Positions 44,843 to 54,722 of a DNA stretch of 64,000 nucleotides are shown here, one piece after another; positions within the stretch are counted from its first letter, which is position 1; every line of letters begins with the position of its first letter. Below the pieces are notes generated by a model. That model ran no database searches and was not told the DNA's origin. It was given only the letters and a program-made list of their open reading frames with translations. The translations under genes were made by a program, and so were the position numbers. The stretch lies in contig NZ_CP053708.1 in assembly GCF_013201075.1 (NCBI RefSeq), positions 3,663,501 to 3,727,500 of the forward strand, read 5' to 3'. Origin of the DNA: Lichenicola cladoniae. Its GTDB lineage: Bacteria > Pseudomonadota > Alphaproteobacteria > Acetobacterales > Acetobacteraceae.

Positions 44843-45909
44843 TGTCGCGGCATATCCTGGTCACCACCGATGCGGTCGGCGGCGTCTGGCGCTACAGCCT
44901 GACGCTGGCGCGGGAATGGGCCAAGGCCGGCGTGCGGGTCGAGCTCGCCGTGCTGGGCCCTGCTCCCGACCCGGCACAGCGTGCGGAGGCGGGGGCGATC
45001 GACGGTCTCGCCATCCACGTGACCCTCCTAGAGCTGGACTGGACCGCGCCGGATCGTGCGTCGCTGGAACGCGTCGCCGTCGCGCTGGCCGATCTGGCGC
45101 GGCAATGTGGCGTGACCTCGGTGCATCTGCATGCACCGGCGCTGGTGGGCATGGTCGAATGGCCCGGTCCGGTTATCGCAGTGCTGCATTCCTGTCTCGC
45201 CACATGGTGGCGCGCGATGCGTGACGGTCCGCCGCCGAAGGATTTCCGGTGGCGCATCGAAGTGACCGCCGACGGACTGCGGCGTGCCGAGCACATCGTA
45301 GCGCCGAGTCGGGCATTCCGAAACATGGCAGTCGAAGCCTATGACAATTGCAGGCCGATCACCGTCGTCCTGAACGGGCGCGATCCGCCTGCCGGTCTTT
45401 TCGGGCCTGCATCGGCGCGAACGCGGCAGGTATTGTCCGCCGGACGGTTCTGGGATGAGGGCAAGGACGTGGCGACGCTCGATCGCGCGGCGGCACTGGT
45501 CGATGCTCCGGTACAGGCAGCGGGGAGCTTTCGCGGGCCGAATGGGCAGGAGGCGGCATCGTCTTCGCTGGTCAGGCTGGGCAGCCTCGGCGAACCTGCC
45601 CTGGCTCTGGCATTTGCCGATACGCGCGTGTTCGTTTCCACCGCCCGCTACGAGCCGTTCGGCCTCGCCGTGCTGGAAGCGGCCCAATGTGGTCTGGCAT
45701 TGGTGCTCTCCGACATCACGAGCTTTCGCGAACTCTGGGACGGCGCCGCCCTGTTCGTGCGACCGGGCGATGCGGCCGATTTCGCATCCGCAACGATGCA
45801 GGCACTGGACAACCCCGACCTGCTTGCGGCGAACGCGCATGCTCGCGCCAGCCAATATTCCGCTGCCGGCATGGCCGGCGCCACCCTGGCATTGCATCAT
45901 CGCGCATGA
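44842..45909 (+). CDS. GT4-family glycosyltransferase
   Basis: 355 residues. ATG 44842 shares one base with the previous stop (TGATG). The N-terminal LVTTDAVGGVWRYSLTLARE is the acceptor-side GT-B opening. The C-terminal domain shows VLSAGRFWDEGKDVATL and STARYEPFGLAVLEAAQCGL, the E-x7-E donor-site region of GT4 enzymes. It transfers a sugar from an activated donor within this cluster; specificity unknown. Confidence 0.88.
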   Translation: MSRHILVTTDAVGGVWRYSLTLAREWAKAGVRVELAVLGPAPDPAQRAEAGAIDGLAIHVTLLELDWTAPDRASLERVAVALADLARQCGVTSVHLHAPALVGMVEWPGPVIAVLHSCLATWWRAMRDGPPPKDFRWRIEVTADGLRRAEHIVAPSRAFRNMAVEAYDNCRPITVVLNGRDPPAGLFGPASARTRQVLSAGRFWDEGKDVATLDRAAALVDAPVQAAGSFRGPNGQEAASSSLVRLGSLGEPALALAFADTRVFVSTARYEPFGLAVLEAAQCGLALVLSDITSFRELWDGAALFVRPGDAADFASATMQALDNPDLLAANAHARASQYSAAGMAGATLALHHRA

Positions 45910-45935
45910 CCTAAACCGAAAGGATCGCCTGAGCC

Positions 45936-47033
45936 GTGCAGGTCGTCGTGTTCACCCACTCCCTCACTTCATGCTGGAACCACGGCAACGCGCATTTCCT
46001 GCGCGGCGTGTTGCGCGAGCTGCAGGCGCTGGGTCATGCGGTCCGCGCCTACGAGCCGGAAGGAAGTTGGAGCCGGGAGAACCTGATCCAGGATGGCGGC
46101 GATGAGGGTCTTGCCGCGTTCACCGACCATTATCCGGAACTTACCGCCAGGCTCTATCCGCCGGACGCACCCGATTTCGACGCCATGCTCGACGGGGCCG
46201 ACCTGGTGCTGGTGCATGAATGGAACCCGCCCGAACTGGTCGCGGCGATCGGCGCGCGGCGCTCGGCCGGCGGGCAGTTCCTGGCGCTGTTCCACGATAC
46301 CCACCACCGCGCGGTCAGCGATCCCGAGGCGATCCGGCATTTCGACCTGTCCGGCTATGATGGCGTGCTGGCATTCGGGGCGACCCTGGCCCGGATCTAC
46401 GAACACTGGGGCTGGGGCGGACGCGTGTTCGTCTGGCACGAGGCGGCCGACCTGAGGCGTTTCCAACCGCCTGCGGAACCGGTCGACCGCCAGGGCGGTG
46501 TCTGGATCGGCAACTGGGGCGACGGCGAGCGGAGCGCCGAACTCGAGGAGTTCCTGCTGCGGCCGATGCACGAGGCCGAGCTGCCGCTCGACATCTACGG
46601 CGTGCGCTATCCGGACGAAGCGAAACAGACGCTGCTGCGGCACCACGCGCAACTGCGCGGCTGGCTGCCGAACCCGAAAGCGCCTGACGTATTCGCGCGT
46701 CATCTGGCAACGGTGCATGTGCCGCGCCGGTTCTACGTCACGCTGCTGCCCGGCATCCCGACCATCCGCGTGTTCGAGGCGCTGGCGTGCGGCATCCCGC
46801 TGCTGTCGGCACCCTGGGACGACGCGGAAGGCTTGTTCACGCCGGGCGAGGATTTCCTGGTTGCCCGCGACGGCGCCGAGATGACCCGGCTGCTGCGCGA
46901 TGTCGCCAACGATCCCGACCTGCGCTCGGCTCTTGCGGCACATGGGCTCGCCACGATCCGCGCCAGGCATTCGTGCGCACACCGCGCCGTCGAGCTTCTG
47001 GCGATCGCCGCACACCTTGGGACACCAGCCTGA
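45936..47033 (+). CDS. CgeB-like glycosyltransferase, copy 1
   Basis: 365 residues from GTG 45936, with AAAGGA about 12 bases upstream. The N-terminus reads FTHSLTSCWNHGNAHFLRGV and GHAVRAYEPEGSW; the C-terminal third has the CgeB-type donor region RFYVTLLPGIPTIRVFEALA, then GIPLLSAPWDDAEGLFTPG and a terminal RHSCAHRAVELL. The three consecutive genes here share this plan and are paralogues, this one being the most diverged. The family is GT-B-like; donor unknown. It sits 26 bases after the GT4 gene. Confidence 0.82.
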   Translation: MQVVVFTHSLTSCWNHGNAHFLRGVLRELQALGHAVRAYEPEGSWSRENLIQDGGDEGLAAFTDHYPELTARLYPPDAPDFDAMLDGADLVLVHEWNPPELVAAIGARRSAGGQFLALFHDTHHRAVSDPEAIRHFDLSGYDGVLAFGATLARIYEHWGWGGRVFVWHEAADLRRFQPPAEPVDRQGGVWIGNWGDGERSAELEEFLLRPMHEAELPLDIYGVRYPDEAKQTLLRHHAQLRGWLPNPKAPDVFARHLATVHVPRRFYVTLLPGIPTIRVFEALACGIPLLSAPWDDAEGLFTPGEDFLVARDGAEMTRLLRDVANDPDLRSALAAHGLATIRARHSCAHRAVELLAIAAHLGTPA

Positions 47034-48130
47034 TGCAGATCGCCGTCTATGGATCGAGCCTGCTGTCGTCGTACTGGAACGGCGCCGCCACCTATTATCG
47101 AGGCCTGCTTGGCGCTATGGCGCGTCGCGGCCACGGCATCGTCTTCTTCGAGCCGGACGCGTTCGGACGGCAGCAGAACCGCGACATAGCGCCGCCCGAC
47201 TGGGCGAAAATCGTGGTGTATGAAGCGACACCGGAGGGCGTGCGCGACGTGCTCGGCCAGGCCGGTGACGCAGACATCATCGTCAAGTGCAGCGGCGTCG
47301 GCGTGTTCGACGACGAGTTGCTGGACGGCATTCTCGTCAATGGCCGTGCCGGCGCGGTCCGGGTGTTTCTCGACGTCGATGCGCCGGCGACGCTTGCCGA
47401 GCTGCGGCAGAACGAGGCGCACGCGCTGCATGCAGCACTGCCGGCGCTTGACCTGGTGCTGACCTATGGCGGCGGCGATCCGGTCATGCGTGCCTATGCC
47501 GGATTCGGCGCGCGCGCCTGCGTTCCGATCTACAACGCGCTCGATCCGGCCACGCATCATCCGGTCATGCGCGATCCCGCTTACGAGGCCACGCTATCGC
47601 TGCTGGCCAACCGGTTGCCCGATCGCGAGGCTCGGATCGAGGAGTTTTTCCTGCGCCCCGCCGCATCGCTGCCGGGGCAATCGTTCCTGCTGGGCGGCTC
47701 GGGCTGGCACGACAAGCCGATGCCGGCGAACGTGCGCGCCATCGGCCATGTCCCCACGGCAGCGCACAACGTGCTGAACGTGTCGGCGCGGGCGGTGCTG
47801 AATGTCGCCCGCGACAGCATGGCGGAAGTCGGGTTCTCCCCGGCGACCCGGGTCTTCGAGGCGGCCGGCGCCGGTGCCTGCCTGATCACCGACTTCTGGA
47901 ACGGGATCGAGCTGTTTCTCGAGGCGGGCAGCGAAATCCTGGTGGCGCGGGATGGACAGGACGTGGTGGAGCACCTGCGCACGCTGACGGCGGAGCGCGC
48001 GCGAAGCATCGGCGAGGCTGCACGGGCGCGCATCCTGGCGGGTCACACCTACGACCAGCGCGCCGTGCTGCTGGAGACGGTGCTGGCCGGCGCGATCGCC
48101 GTGCGCCGCGACCAGCCGGGCCGGACCTGA
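47033..48130 (+). CDS. CgeB-like glycosyltransferase, copy 2
   Basis: 365 residues, starting in the previous stop (TGATG). Opens with VYGSSLLSSYWNGAATYYRG and RRGHGIVFFEPD, then QQNRDI, nearly the same pattern as copy 3. The donor region has LNVARDSMAEVGFSPATRVF, EAAGAGACLITDFWNGIELF, and a final HTYDQRAVLLE. Likely adds one sugar in a stepwise series with its neighbours; cytosolic, no membrane segment seen. Confidence 0.82.
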   Translation: MQIAVYGSSLLSSYWNGAATYYRGLLGAMARRGHGIVFFEPDAFGRQQNRDIAPPDWAKIVVYEATPEGVRDVLGQAGDADIIVKCSGVGVFDDELLDGILVNGRAGAVRVFLDVDAPATLAELRQNEAHALHAALPALDLVLTYGGGDPVMRAYAGFGARACVPIYNALDPATHHPVMRDPAYEATLSLLANRLPDREARIEEFFLRPAASLPGQSFLLGGSGWHDKPMPANVRAIGHVPTAAHNVLNVSARAVLNVARDSMAEVGFSPATRVFEAAGAGACLITDFWNGIELFLEAGSEILVARDGQDVVEHLRTLTAERARSIGEAARARILAGHTYDQRAVLLETVLAGAIAVRRDQPGRT

Positions 48131-48133
48131 GCG

Positions 48134-49204
48134 ATGCGCCTCGTCGTCGTCGGTCTCAGCCTGAGCTCGAGCTGGGGCAACGGCCATGCCACCACCTACC
48201 GCGCTTTGCTCGCCGCCTTCGCCGCACGCGGCCACGACATCATGTTCCTCGAACGCGACATGCCCTGGTACGCGCAGAATCGCGACTTGGCCGATCCGTC
48301 GTTCTGTCGGCTAGCGCTGTATGACGGGCTGGACGGGCTGCGCGAGCACGGCCCGGCAATCGCCGGCGCGGATGCGGTGATCGTCGGATCTTACGTGCCG
48401 GACGGGATCGAGGTCGCGCGGTTCGTGCAGGATACGGCCCGGGGCGTGACGGCGTTCTACGACATCGATACCCCGGTGACGCTGGCGGCACTCGAGCGCG
48501 GCGACTGCGCCTATCTGTCGCGCGCCGTGATCCCGGGCTTCGACCTCCTGTTGTCCTTCACCGCCGGGCCCACGCTGACCCGCTTGGAGCAGGAGTTCGG
48601 CGCCCGCGATGCAAGGGGCTTCTACTGTTCGGTCGATCCGGCGCGCTACCGCCCGACAGCTGCTCTACGGCGTTGGGATCTCGGTTACCTCGGGACCTAC
48701 AGCGATGACCGCCAGCCGACCCTCGACCGCCTGCTGATCGAGGTCGCCCGTCGCGCACCCGAGCGCCGCTTCGTGGTTGCGGGACCGCAATATCCCGCAT
48801 CGATCGACTGGCCCGGCAACGTCGAGCGGATCGAGCACCTGGCGCCGCAGGACCACCCGGATTTCTACTCAGCCTGCGGCTGGACCCTGAACGTGACCCG
48901 CGCCGACATGATCCGCGCCGGCTGGAGCCCGAGCGTGCGGCTGTTCGAAGCCGGGGCGTGCGGATGCCCGATCGTTTCGGACCGCTGGGACGGGATCGAG
49001 GACGTACTGACGCCGGGCCTGGAGATCGTCCTGGCCGATGATACCGACGCCCTCGTGACACTGCTCGACTGGCCGGCCGAACGTCGCGAGACAGTGGCGG
49101 TGGCGGCAAAAACCCGCATCCTGGCTGCCCACACCAGTGCTCACCGTGCCGTGCAGCTGGAAACGATTTTCCTGATGCAGCCGAAACGGTCGGCGCGGCG
49201 TTAG
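48134..49204 (+). CDS. CgeB-like glycosyltransferase, copy 3
   Basis: 356 residues, three bases after copy 2. Opening VVGLSLSSSWGNGHATTYRA, RGHDIMFLERDMPWY and QNRDL align by eye with copy 2. The C-terminal region has LNVTRADMIRAGWSPSVRLF, EAGACGCPIVSDRWDGIEDV and HTSAHRAVQLE. Last gene of the coupled cluster; 33 bases then lead to a small secreted-protein gene with its own AGGAG site. Confidence 0.82.
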   Translation: MRLVVVGLSLSSSWGNGHATTYRALLAAFAARGHDIMFLERDMPWYAQNRDLADPSFCRLALYDGLDGLREHGPAIAGADAVIVGSYVPDGIEVARFVQDTARGVTAFYDIDTPVTLAALERGDCAYLSRAVIPGFDLLLSFTAGPTLTRLEQEFGARDARGFYCSVDPARYRPTAALRRWDLGYLGTYSDDRQPTLDRLLIEVARRAPERRFVVAGPQYPASIDWPGNVERIEHLAPQDHPDFYSACGWTLNVTRADMIRAGWSPSVRLFEAGACGCPIVSDRWDGIEDVLTPGLEIVLADDTDALVTLLDWPAERRETVAVAAKTRILAAHTSAHRAVQLETIFLMQPKRSARR

Positions 49205-49237
49205 CCAGTGGTCCTTCATCCCACAACAGGAGACACG

Positions 49238-49435
49238 ATGCGCAAGCTCATCCTGCTCTGCTCGGTGCTTGGCATCGGGCTGACGCTCTCGGCACCGATG
49301 GCCATGGCCCAGCCAGGCCCCGGACGCGATGGTCCTCCGATGGCCGGTCCGCACGGACCGCCGCCCGGCTACCACCACAGGCCGCCGCGTCACCGTCACT
49401 GGCGCATGCGCAACCATCGTCGCTACTACTACTGA
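49238..49435 (+). CDS. Small exported Pro/His/Arg-rich protein
   Basis: 65 residues from ATG 49238, six bases after AGGAG. A clear signal peptide (LILLCSVLGIGLTLSAPMAM, cleavage after AMA) precedes a mature peptide of about 40 residues rich in Pro, Gly, His and Arg and ending in RRYYY. No family recognised. The His/Arg clusters could bind metal or polyanions; that is speculation from composition. Confidence 0.7.
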   Translation: MRKLILLCSVLGIGLTLSAPMAMAQPGPGRDGPPMAGPHGPPPGYHHRPPRHRHWRMRNHRRYYY

Positions 49436-49493
49436 CCCGTTCGGGCAGTCATCGGCGCGTTCGGCGCGCCGGTGGTCCCGAGCCTGACCAGAA

Positions 49494-49505
49494 GGACGTA
49501 CGTCC
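49494..49505. promoter_or_regulatory. 12-bp perfect palindrome overlapping the ribosome-binding site
   Basis: GGACGTACGTCC immediately precedes the ATG of the DUF1328 gene and includes the end of its AGAAGGA ribosome-binding site. It could be an operator or a small hairpin limiting initiation. Evidence is the symmetry alone. Confidence 0.4.
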
Positions 49506-49685
49506 ATGGACCTTCTTCGCTGGACCCTGATCTTCCTGGTGATCGCCCTTGTCGCGGCCGTGTTCGGTTTCGGCGGCGTGGCCGCGAGCTTTGCCTCGAT
49601 CGGCAAGATCCTGTTCTTCGTCTTCATCGTGCTGTTCGTGATCAGCCTGTTCTTCGGCCGGGGCGGCCGCCGCAACAGGCTCTGA
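49506..49685 (+). CDS. DUF1328 small inner-membrane protein (YtjA-like)
   Basis: 59 residues, two hydrophobic helices: [20 protein letters not shown] and [18 protein letters not shown], separated by [11 protein letters not shown], and a basic tail GRGGRRNRL. This is the size and pattern of the DUF1328/YtjA family, whose members are often stress-induced but of unknown function. AGAAGGA lies upstream. Too short to be found by most length filters. Confidence 0.88.
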   Translation: MDLLRWTLIFLVIALVAAVFGFGGVAASFASIGKILFFVFIVLFVISLFFGRGGRRNRL

Positions 49686-49692
49686 TCCAGGC

Positions 49693-49717
49693 TCCGTGCG
49701 GCCTTAGGCCGCGCGGA
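49693..49717. terminator. Bidirectional hairpin between convergent genes
   Basis: Stem TCCGTGCGGCC (49693-49703) pairs with GGCCGCGCGGA (49707-49717) through 11 base pairs including one G-U, with a TTA loop. It spans the stop codon of the minus-strand chemoreceptor and lies eight bases past the DUF1328 stop. No T tract in either direction, so it may be a pause or Rho-assisted site. Confidence 0.5.
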
Positions 49718-51392
49718 CTCCCTGAACGAACACGCCGACCTCGCTGGAGAGCTGCTCGGCCTGCTTCGACAAGCCGGCGGCTGCGCTGAGTACCTCTCCG
49801 GCGGCGGTGCCGGTATCGTTGGCGGCCTGGCTGACCCCGGCGACGTTGATCGTCACGTCGTTCGCAGCCGTTGCGGTCTGCTGGACATTGCGGGCGATCT
49901 CGGACGTTGCGGCGCCCTGCTGCTCGACGGCGGCGGCGATCGTGGTCGCGATCATGCTTACCTCCTCGATCGTGCTGGTGATCGCCCGGATCGCCTCGAC
50001 CGCCTCGCGGGTCGCATCCTGGATCCGCGTGACCCGACCGGCGATCTCGGCCGTTGCCTGCGCCGTCTGGCTCGCAAGGTTCTTGACCTCCGATGCAACC
50101 ACCGCGAAGCCCTTGCCGGCATCCCCGGCCCTGGCCGCCTCGATGGTCGCGTTCAGGGCCAGAAGATTGGTCTGGCTGGCGACGTTCTGGATAAGCCCGA
50201 CCACGCCGCCGATTTTCTGAGCCTCGTCAGCGAGGGTGCGGACGATGGTGTCCGTTCGCCTGGCATCATCCACCGCGCGGCCGGTGATCCGTGCCGACTG
50301 GGCCACCTGCCTGCCGATCTCGCTGATCGACACCGACAGTTCCTCGGCAGCGGCTGCCACGGTCCGGACGCCGATCCCCGCCTCCGCGGCGGCCGCGGCA
50401 ACCGTGGTCGCCTGGCGGTTGGCCTGGTCGGCGGAACCGGTCATCGAATGCGCGGTTGCCTCTAGTTCGGTGGATGCCGAAGCCAGGAGACCGACCATGC
50501 TTCCGACCCTGGCCTCGAAATCGCGAACCAGTTCGCTCATCCGGATCGACTGGCGCTCCTTGAGTGCACGCGCCGCGTCCTGTTCGGCGGCAAGACGGTC
50601 AGCCTCGATCATGCCGTCCTTGAACACCTGAACCGCGGTTGCCATTCGTCCGATCTCGTCGGCACGGCCGACACCCGGGATGGTCGTCGCCAGATCCCGG
50701 CTCGCCAGCCGATGCATGGACGCCGTCATCGCAGCCAGCGGCCTCGAAATGCTCCGGATCATCGACCAGCCGGTCAGGATGCAGAACAGCGCCATCGCGC
50801 ACAGCACGACGATGATCCACGCATGCGCGGACCGTCCCAGACTGGCTCCACGGTCCGCCCTATGCGTGCCGTCACGGACGTTGAAATCCGACGCATCCTG
50901 TATCGCCTGGCGGAAATCGTTCATTGCCGGGTTCATCTGGTCGAGCAACGACCCGGCCTTGGCGATGTCGTGGGTGGCCAGCACTGCGACCAGTTGTGCG
51001 GAGACCGTCTGGTAGCGGGCCCAGGTATCGGCAATCAACGCCGCAAGCGCGGCTTCCTCGCCGGCGCCGGCCAGCGGCTGGTAGTCGGCATAGGCTGCGT
51101 CGAACAGACTGGATTGCTGGTCGGCAAGCTGGATCTTGGCCTTGCGACTATCGTCCGTCAGCGCGGTCACCGCCTGATACTGGTTAAGCCGGAAGCGTTC
51201 CGACGTCTGGCTCATCTGGCCAAGCGCCCTGGTCGCCGGGAGATTGATGTCGCGCAGACCTGCCGCGGCCCGGTTGACCTCCCCAAGACGGTCCAGCGCG
51301 AACAATCCCATCGCGACCGCACAAGCCAGCACGAGAGCGAAAGCGAAAATGATTTTCGCGCGGATCGTGATCCGCTTCGAAATACCGGTCAC
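49704..51392 (-). CDS. Methyl-accepting chemotaxis protein
   Basis: 562 residues from GTG 51392, preceded by GGAGGG. TM1 is near residues 8-30 and TM2 near 185-205, with a four-helix-bundle-like periplasmic sensor between them ([20 protein letters not shown]). A HAMP domain follows TM2 ([20 protein letters not shown]), then the coiled-coil signalling domain with the conserved hairpin tip region [20 protein letters not shown] and [13 protein letters not shown]. It signals to CheA-CheW. Ligand unknown. No che genes are in the window, though flhB nearby shows flagellar genes are present. Confidence 0.92.
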   Translation of the reverse strand: MTGISKRITIRAKIIFAFALVLACAVAMGLFALDRLGEVNRAAAGLRDINLPATRALGQMSQTSERFRLNQYQAVTALTDDSRKAKIQLADQQSSLFDAAYADYQPLAGAGEEAALAALIADTWARYQTVSAQLVAVLATHDIAKAGSLLDQMNPAMNDFRQAIQDASDFNVRDGTHRADRGASLGRSAHAWIIVVLCAMALFCILTGWSMIRSISRPLAAMTASMHRLASRDLATTIPGVGRADEIGRMATAVQVFKDGMIEADRLAAEQDAARALKERQSIRMSELVRDFEARVGSMVGLLASASTELEATAHSMTGSADQANRQATTVAAAAAEAGIGVRTVAAAAEELSVSISEIGRQVAQSARITGRAVDDARRTDTIVRTLADEAQKIGGVVGLIQNVASQTNLLALNATIEAARAGDAGKGFAVVASEVKNLASQTAQATAEIAGRVTRIQDATREAVEAIRAITSTIEEVSMIATTIAAAVEQQGAATSEIARNVQQTATAANDVTINVAGVSQAANDTGTAAGEVLSAAAGLSKQAEQLSSEVGVFVQGVRAA

Positions 51393-51486
51393 AGGCAGCC
51401 CTCCAACGGCTCCCGGTATGCACGTGCATGGAGCCAGGCCAGGGTGATGCCATGGCAAGGACTGAGATCCGGTTAACGGAAAACCT

Positions 51487-52053
51487 CTAGACGATCTCGC
51501 TGGCGGCAATGGCCACCTTGCAGCCGGTCTTGATCAACCGGGCGAGCACGCGGTAGCCGGGGGTCAGCTCGGCCTCGTTGGCCAGGCCGATATCACGGTG
51601 CTCCAGTTCCTCGATGCGGAATTTCTCGATCGTCGCACGCAGCCCGGGCTCGTCGCCGTCGGCGAAGGATGCTGCCTGTTCAGCGTAATGCTCGTCGATC
51701 GCCTCCTCCACCGCGACGGTGCAGGCCATCGCGGCACGCCTGCCCATCGCCGCGGTCAGTACGCCGAGCGCGAACCCTGCCACATGCCAGACCGGCAGCA
51801 GCACGGTCGGACGTACCCGGCGGCTGACGATCATCGCCGAGAAGGTGTCCCTGTGGACGGTCTCCTGCGCCTTCATGTGGCGGAGGATGTCGCCGGTCTC
51901 GGTATGGCCGAGCACGGCGAGCTGGCCTTCATAGATGCGCTCCGCGCCGTATTCGCCGGCGTGATCGACACGGATCATCCGGGCAAGCCGGACGGGGCCC
52001 ATGGCGTCGCCGGGCTGGGGTGGCGAAAGGGACGAACGGCGCGTCTCGCTCAT
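51487..52053 (-). CDS. coq7: 3-demethoxyubiquinol 3-hydroxylase, COQ7 type
   Basis: 188 residues. Diiron carboxylate hydroxylase of ubiquinone biosynthesis. Ligand motifs are present: [19 protein letters not shown] with the first Glu, [10 protein letters not shown] (ExxH), [11 protein letters not shown] (ExxxxEH) and [12 protein letters not shown] (ExxH). The start abuts the dsbB stop with no gap, so it is translated from the ots-dsbB transcript. It acts at the inner-membrane face in the penultimate hydroxylation of ubiquinone. Confidence 0.93.
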   Translation of the reverse strand: MSETRRSSLSPPQPGDAMGPVRLARMIRVDHAGEYGAERIYEGQLAVLGHTETGDILRHMKAQETVHRDTFSAMIVSRRVRPTVLLPVWHVAGFALGVLTAAMGRRAAMACTVAVEEAIDEHYAEQAASFADGDEPGLRATIEKFRIEELEHRDIGLANEAELTPGYRVLARLIKTGCKVAIAASEIV

Positions 52054-52581
52054 TCAGGCTCTCCGTGACGATCCCAGCAGGCGCCGCAGGACGACCTGCC
52101 CCACGACCAGCAGGAACGCCGCGTAGAGCAGATCGATCATCGCCATCGAAACCGGCAGCCACTGGAACAGCCGGTTCGGCGAGTCGCATGGCTTGGCAGG
52201 CCGGGCCGGCATCGATGCCAGCCGCTCGGCGAAGCTGCCGCCGCTGAAATGCGGAGCCATGCATTCCGGCAGCGGGCTCGGCCACCAGCCCTGTTCGACG
52301 CCGACATGGATGCCGGCGATGACGATCGCCGCAATCAGCGTGAGGGTGATCAGGATGCCGATCGGCCTGGCCGGACGCAGCTCAAGCGCCGCCAGCGCGC
52401 TCCAGACGAATCCCAGCGCGATCAGGACGCGATACGGCCAGCGCTCCCAGAGGCAAAGCGCGCATGGCGCCATGCCTTCCAGATGCTGCGCCCACCACAC
52501 CCAGGCGATCGCCCAGAACCCGGCCAGGGCCCAGAAGCCGCCCTGGAGCAGGCCGGCCTCGCGCCTATCGATGACTGGCAT
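52054..52581 (-). CDS. dsbB: Disulfide bond formation protein B
   Basis: 175 residues, four membrane helices. [15 protein letters not shown] holds the CxxC pair facing the periplasm, and LPECMAP with AKPCDS the second cysteine pair in the other loop. It reoxidises DsbA and passes electrons to ubiquinone; its neighbour coq7 makes that quinone. Its 5' end overlaps otsA by 17 bases. Confidence 0.9.
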   Translation of the reverse strand: MPVIDRREAGLLQGGFWALAGFWAIAWVWWAQHLEGMAPCALCLWERWPYRVLIALGFVWSALAALELRPARPIGILITLTLIAAIVIAGIHVGVEQGWWPSPLPECMAPHFSGGSFAERLASMPARPAKPCDSPNRLFQWLPVSMAMIDLLYAAFLLVVGQVVLRRLLGSSRRA

Positions 52582-53929
52582 GCGGCTTCCGCTCCGGGGT
52601 CGCGTTCAGCACGGCCAGGAAGTCGCGGGCCCAGGTCGCGGCAGTGACGCGATGCACCGCTTCGTTCATCGCCTCCCAGCGCCGGGACCGCTCCTTCAGT
52701 CCCATGGTCAATGCCTGGTCCAGCGCTTCGGCGATCTCGTCCGGGTCATACGGATTGACCATCACCGCATCGCTGAGTTCCGGCGCCGCGCCGGCAAAGC
52801 GGGACAGCACCAGCACGCCCGGATCGGCCGCGTCCTGGGCCGCGACATACTCCTTGGCGACCAGGTTCATCCCATCCCGCAACGGCGTTACCAGCCCGAC
52901 GGCGGCGCGACGATGCACGCCGGCCAGCACCTTCCGCGGCAGGGCGCGGGTGATGTAGCGCAGCGGGATCCAGTCGATCTCGGCCCAGTTGCCGTTGATG
53001 CGTCCGGACAGCTCGTCCAGCTCGCGGCGCAGCGCCTTGTATTCCGCGACCTCGCCCCGCGAGACCGGGGCGATCTGCAGGAACGACACCTTGCCCCGGT
53101 GCGCCGGGAAGCGCTGCAGCAGTCGCTCGAAGCCGCGGAACCGCTCGGGGATGCCCTTGGAATAATCCAGCCGGTCGACGCCGAGGATCAGGGCGCGGCC
53201 ATTCAGCGCCTGGGTCAGGCGCGCCATCTCCTTGCTGGTCTCGCCGCGCAGCGCCTGCTTGGCGAACGCCACCGGATCGATACCGATCGGAAACGACTGT
53301 GCCTGCACCTCGACGCCGAGAGCCGACAGCGACTGGTTCATGTTGTCGGCGTCCTGCTGCGTCTGCACGCCGACAACATCGTAGGCGCCGAGATCGGCCA
53401 GCAGCAGGTCGGCGCCGGGCAGTGCACGGAACAGCGCTTCCGGCGGAAACGGGATGTGCAGGAAGAAGCCGATCTTGGACGTGACGCCCTCGCGCCGGAG
53501 GGCCTCGCCGAGCGGGAACAGATGATAATCCTGCACCCAGATCACGTCGTCCGGCTTGAGCAGCGTCTTCAGGCTGCGCGCGAAGATCGCGTTGACCTCG
53601 AGATACGTCTCGAGCTCCTCGCGGCTGTACTGCATCAGGCCGAGGCGGTAGTGGCAGACCGGCCAGAGGATGCCGTTCGAGAACCCCTGGTAGAAGCCTT
53701 CATGCTGCTTTGCGGTCAGGTCGATGGTGGCGTAGGTGACGCCGCCCTGCTCGGCCAGCTCCGGCGTGGGCGCCGGCGACTCCTTGCCTTGCGAGCTGCC
53801 CGACCAGCCGAACCAGAGGCTGGGCTGGCCCTTGATCGCGTCGGCGAGACCGACCGTCAGTCCACCGGCCGGCTGGGTCCGCTCGCGAGGCGACGGAACC
53901 CGGTTCGAGACAATGACTAGCCTTCCCAT
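52565..53929 (-). CDS. otsA: Alpha,alpha-trehalose-phosphate synthase
   Basis: 454 residues from ATG 53929, GT20 family; makes trehalose-6-phosphate from UDP-glucose and glucose-6-phosphate in the cytosol. [20 protein letters not shown] is the N-terminal loop, [15 protein letters not shown] and [16 protein letters not shown] follow, and [20 protein letters not shown] is the donor-site motif. Its start overlaps the end of otsB by 13 bases. Trehalose supports osmotic and desiccation tolerance. Confidence 0.96.
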   Translation of the reverse strand: MGRLVIVSNRVPSPRERTQPAGGLTVGLADAIKGQPSLWFGWSGSSQGKESPAPTPELAEQGGVTYATIDLTAKQHEGFYQGFSNGILWPVCHYRLGLMQYSREELETYLEVNAIFARSLKTLLKPDDVIWVQDYHLFPLGEALRREGVTSKIGFFLHIPFPPEALFRALPGADLLLADLGAYDVVGVQTQQDADNMNQSLSALGVEVQAQSFPIGIDPVAFAKQALRGETSKEMARLTQALNGRALILGVDRLDYSKGIPERFRGFERLLQRFPAHRGKVSFLQIAPVSRGEVAEYKALRRELDELSGRINGNWAEIDWIPLRYITRALPRKVLAGVHRRAAVGLVTPLRDGMNLVAKEYVAAQDAADPGVLVLSRFAGAAPELSDAVMVNPYDPDEIAEALDQALTMGLKERSRRWEAMNEAVHRVTAATWARDFLAVLNATPERKPHASHR

Positions 53930-54684
53930 GAGTCTGCCGCGCCGGAGCTGCGAGCCAGCTCGCCGAGCCACGCCCGGAAGGCGTCGGGATCGGGGAAGTC
54001 GTCCGGGATGCGGAAGCCGAGCCCGCCCAGCGCTTGGGCGCCGCGGATGCCGTCCTCGTCGGTCACGTCGTCGCCGATGAAGATCGGGACCCGGCCGGCA
54101 AAAGGCGCTTGCTGCATCAATTGGGCGACCGCTGTGCCCTTGTCGATGCCGCCGGGCTTGAGCTCCCAGGCCATCTTCGCCGTCTGCAGATGGAACCGGC
54201 GCTGCGGGTCCTGCGCCAGCAGCGCCTCCGCCTCGGCCTTGAGGGCTGCGCCGGCATCCGGTGCGCCGCGGAAATGCAGCACGAGTCCGGTCTGCTTGCG
54301 CTCGACGCTGGCACCCGGATGACCGGCCACGATCCGTTCGGCTTCTGCCAGCCAGTGCGAGGGCAGCGCGGGCAGAACGGCGCGGACGACCGGCTGGTCC
54401 GGCGCATGGCGCACGGCGACCCCGTGCTCGCCGGCAACGGCGTACGGAATGCCCGGGATGAAATGGTCGATCTGCGCGATCGGCCGGCCACTGACGACCG
54501 CAAGGGCGCCGCCGCAGCGCTCGCGCAAGGCGACGAGGATCTCGGGCAGGCCCGGCACGACAGACACCGATTCCGGGGTTGGCGCGATATCCACCAGGGT
54601 GCCGTCGAAATCGAGCAGGAACGCGGCGCGTGATGGTGGCGGCAGCCGGGCAAGGGTCGGATGACGGGGGGTGCTTGAGCTCAT
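53917..54684 (-). CDS. otsB: Trehalose-6-phosphate phosphatase
   Basis: 255 residues from ATG 54684. HAD-family phosphatase: FLLDFDGTLVDIAP holds the DxD nucleophile pair, VVSGRPIAQIDHFI motif II, and FIGDDVTDEDGIRGA motif IV. It completes trehalose synthesis with OtsA. Upstream is a 58-base gap after the DUF2155 gene that includes a short hairpin; a longer in-frame extension to 54930 is proline-rich and not expected to be coding. Confidence 0.95.
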   Translation of the reverse strand: MSSSTPRHPTLARLPPPSRAAFLLDFDGTLVDIAPTPESVSVVPGLPEILVALRERCGGALAVVSGRPIAQIDHFIPGIPYAVAGEHGVAVRHAPDQPVVRAVLPALPSHWLAEAERIVAGHPGASVERKQTGLVLHFRGAPDAGAALKAEAEALLAQDPQRRFHLQTAKMAWELKPGGIDKGTAVAQLMQQAPFAGRVPIFIGDDVTDEDGIRGAQALGGLGFRIPDDFPDPDAFRAWLGELARSSGAADSWEG

Positions 54685-54722
54685 GCTGACGGAACCAGTG
54701 TCAAACGGACCGGCTTCACGGC

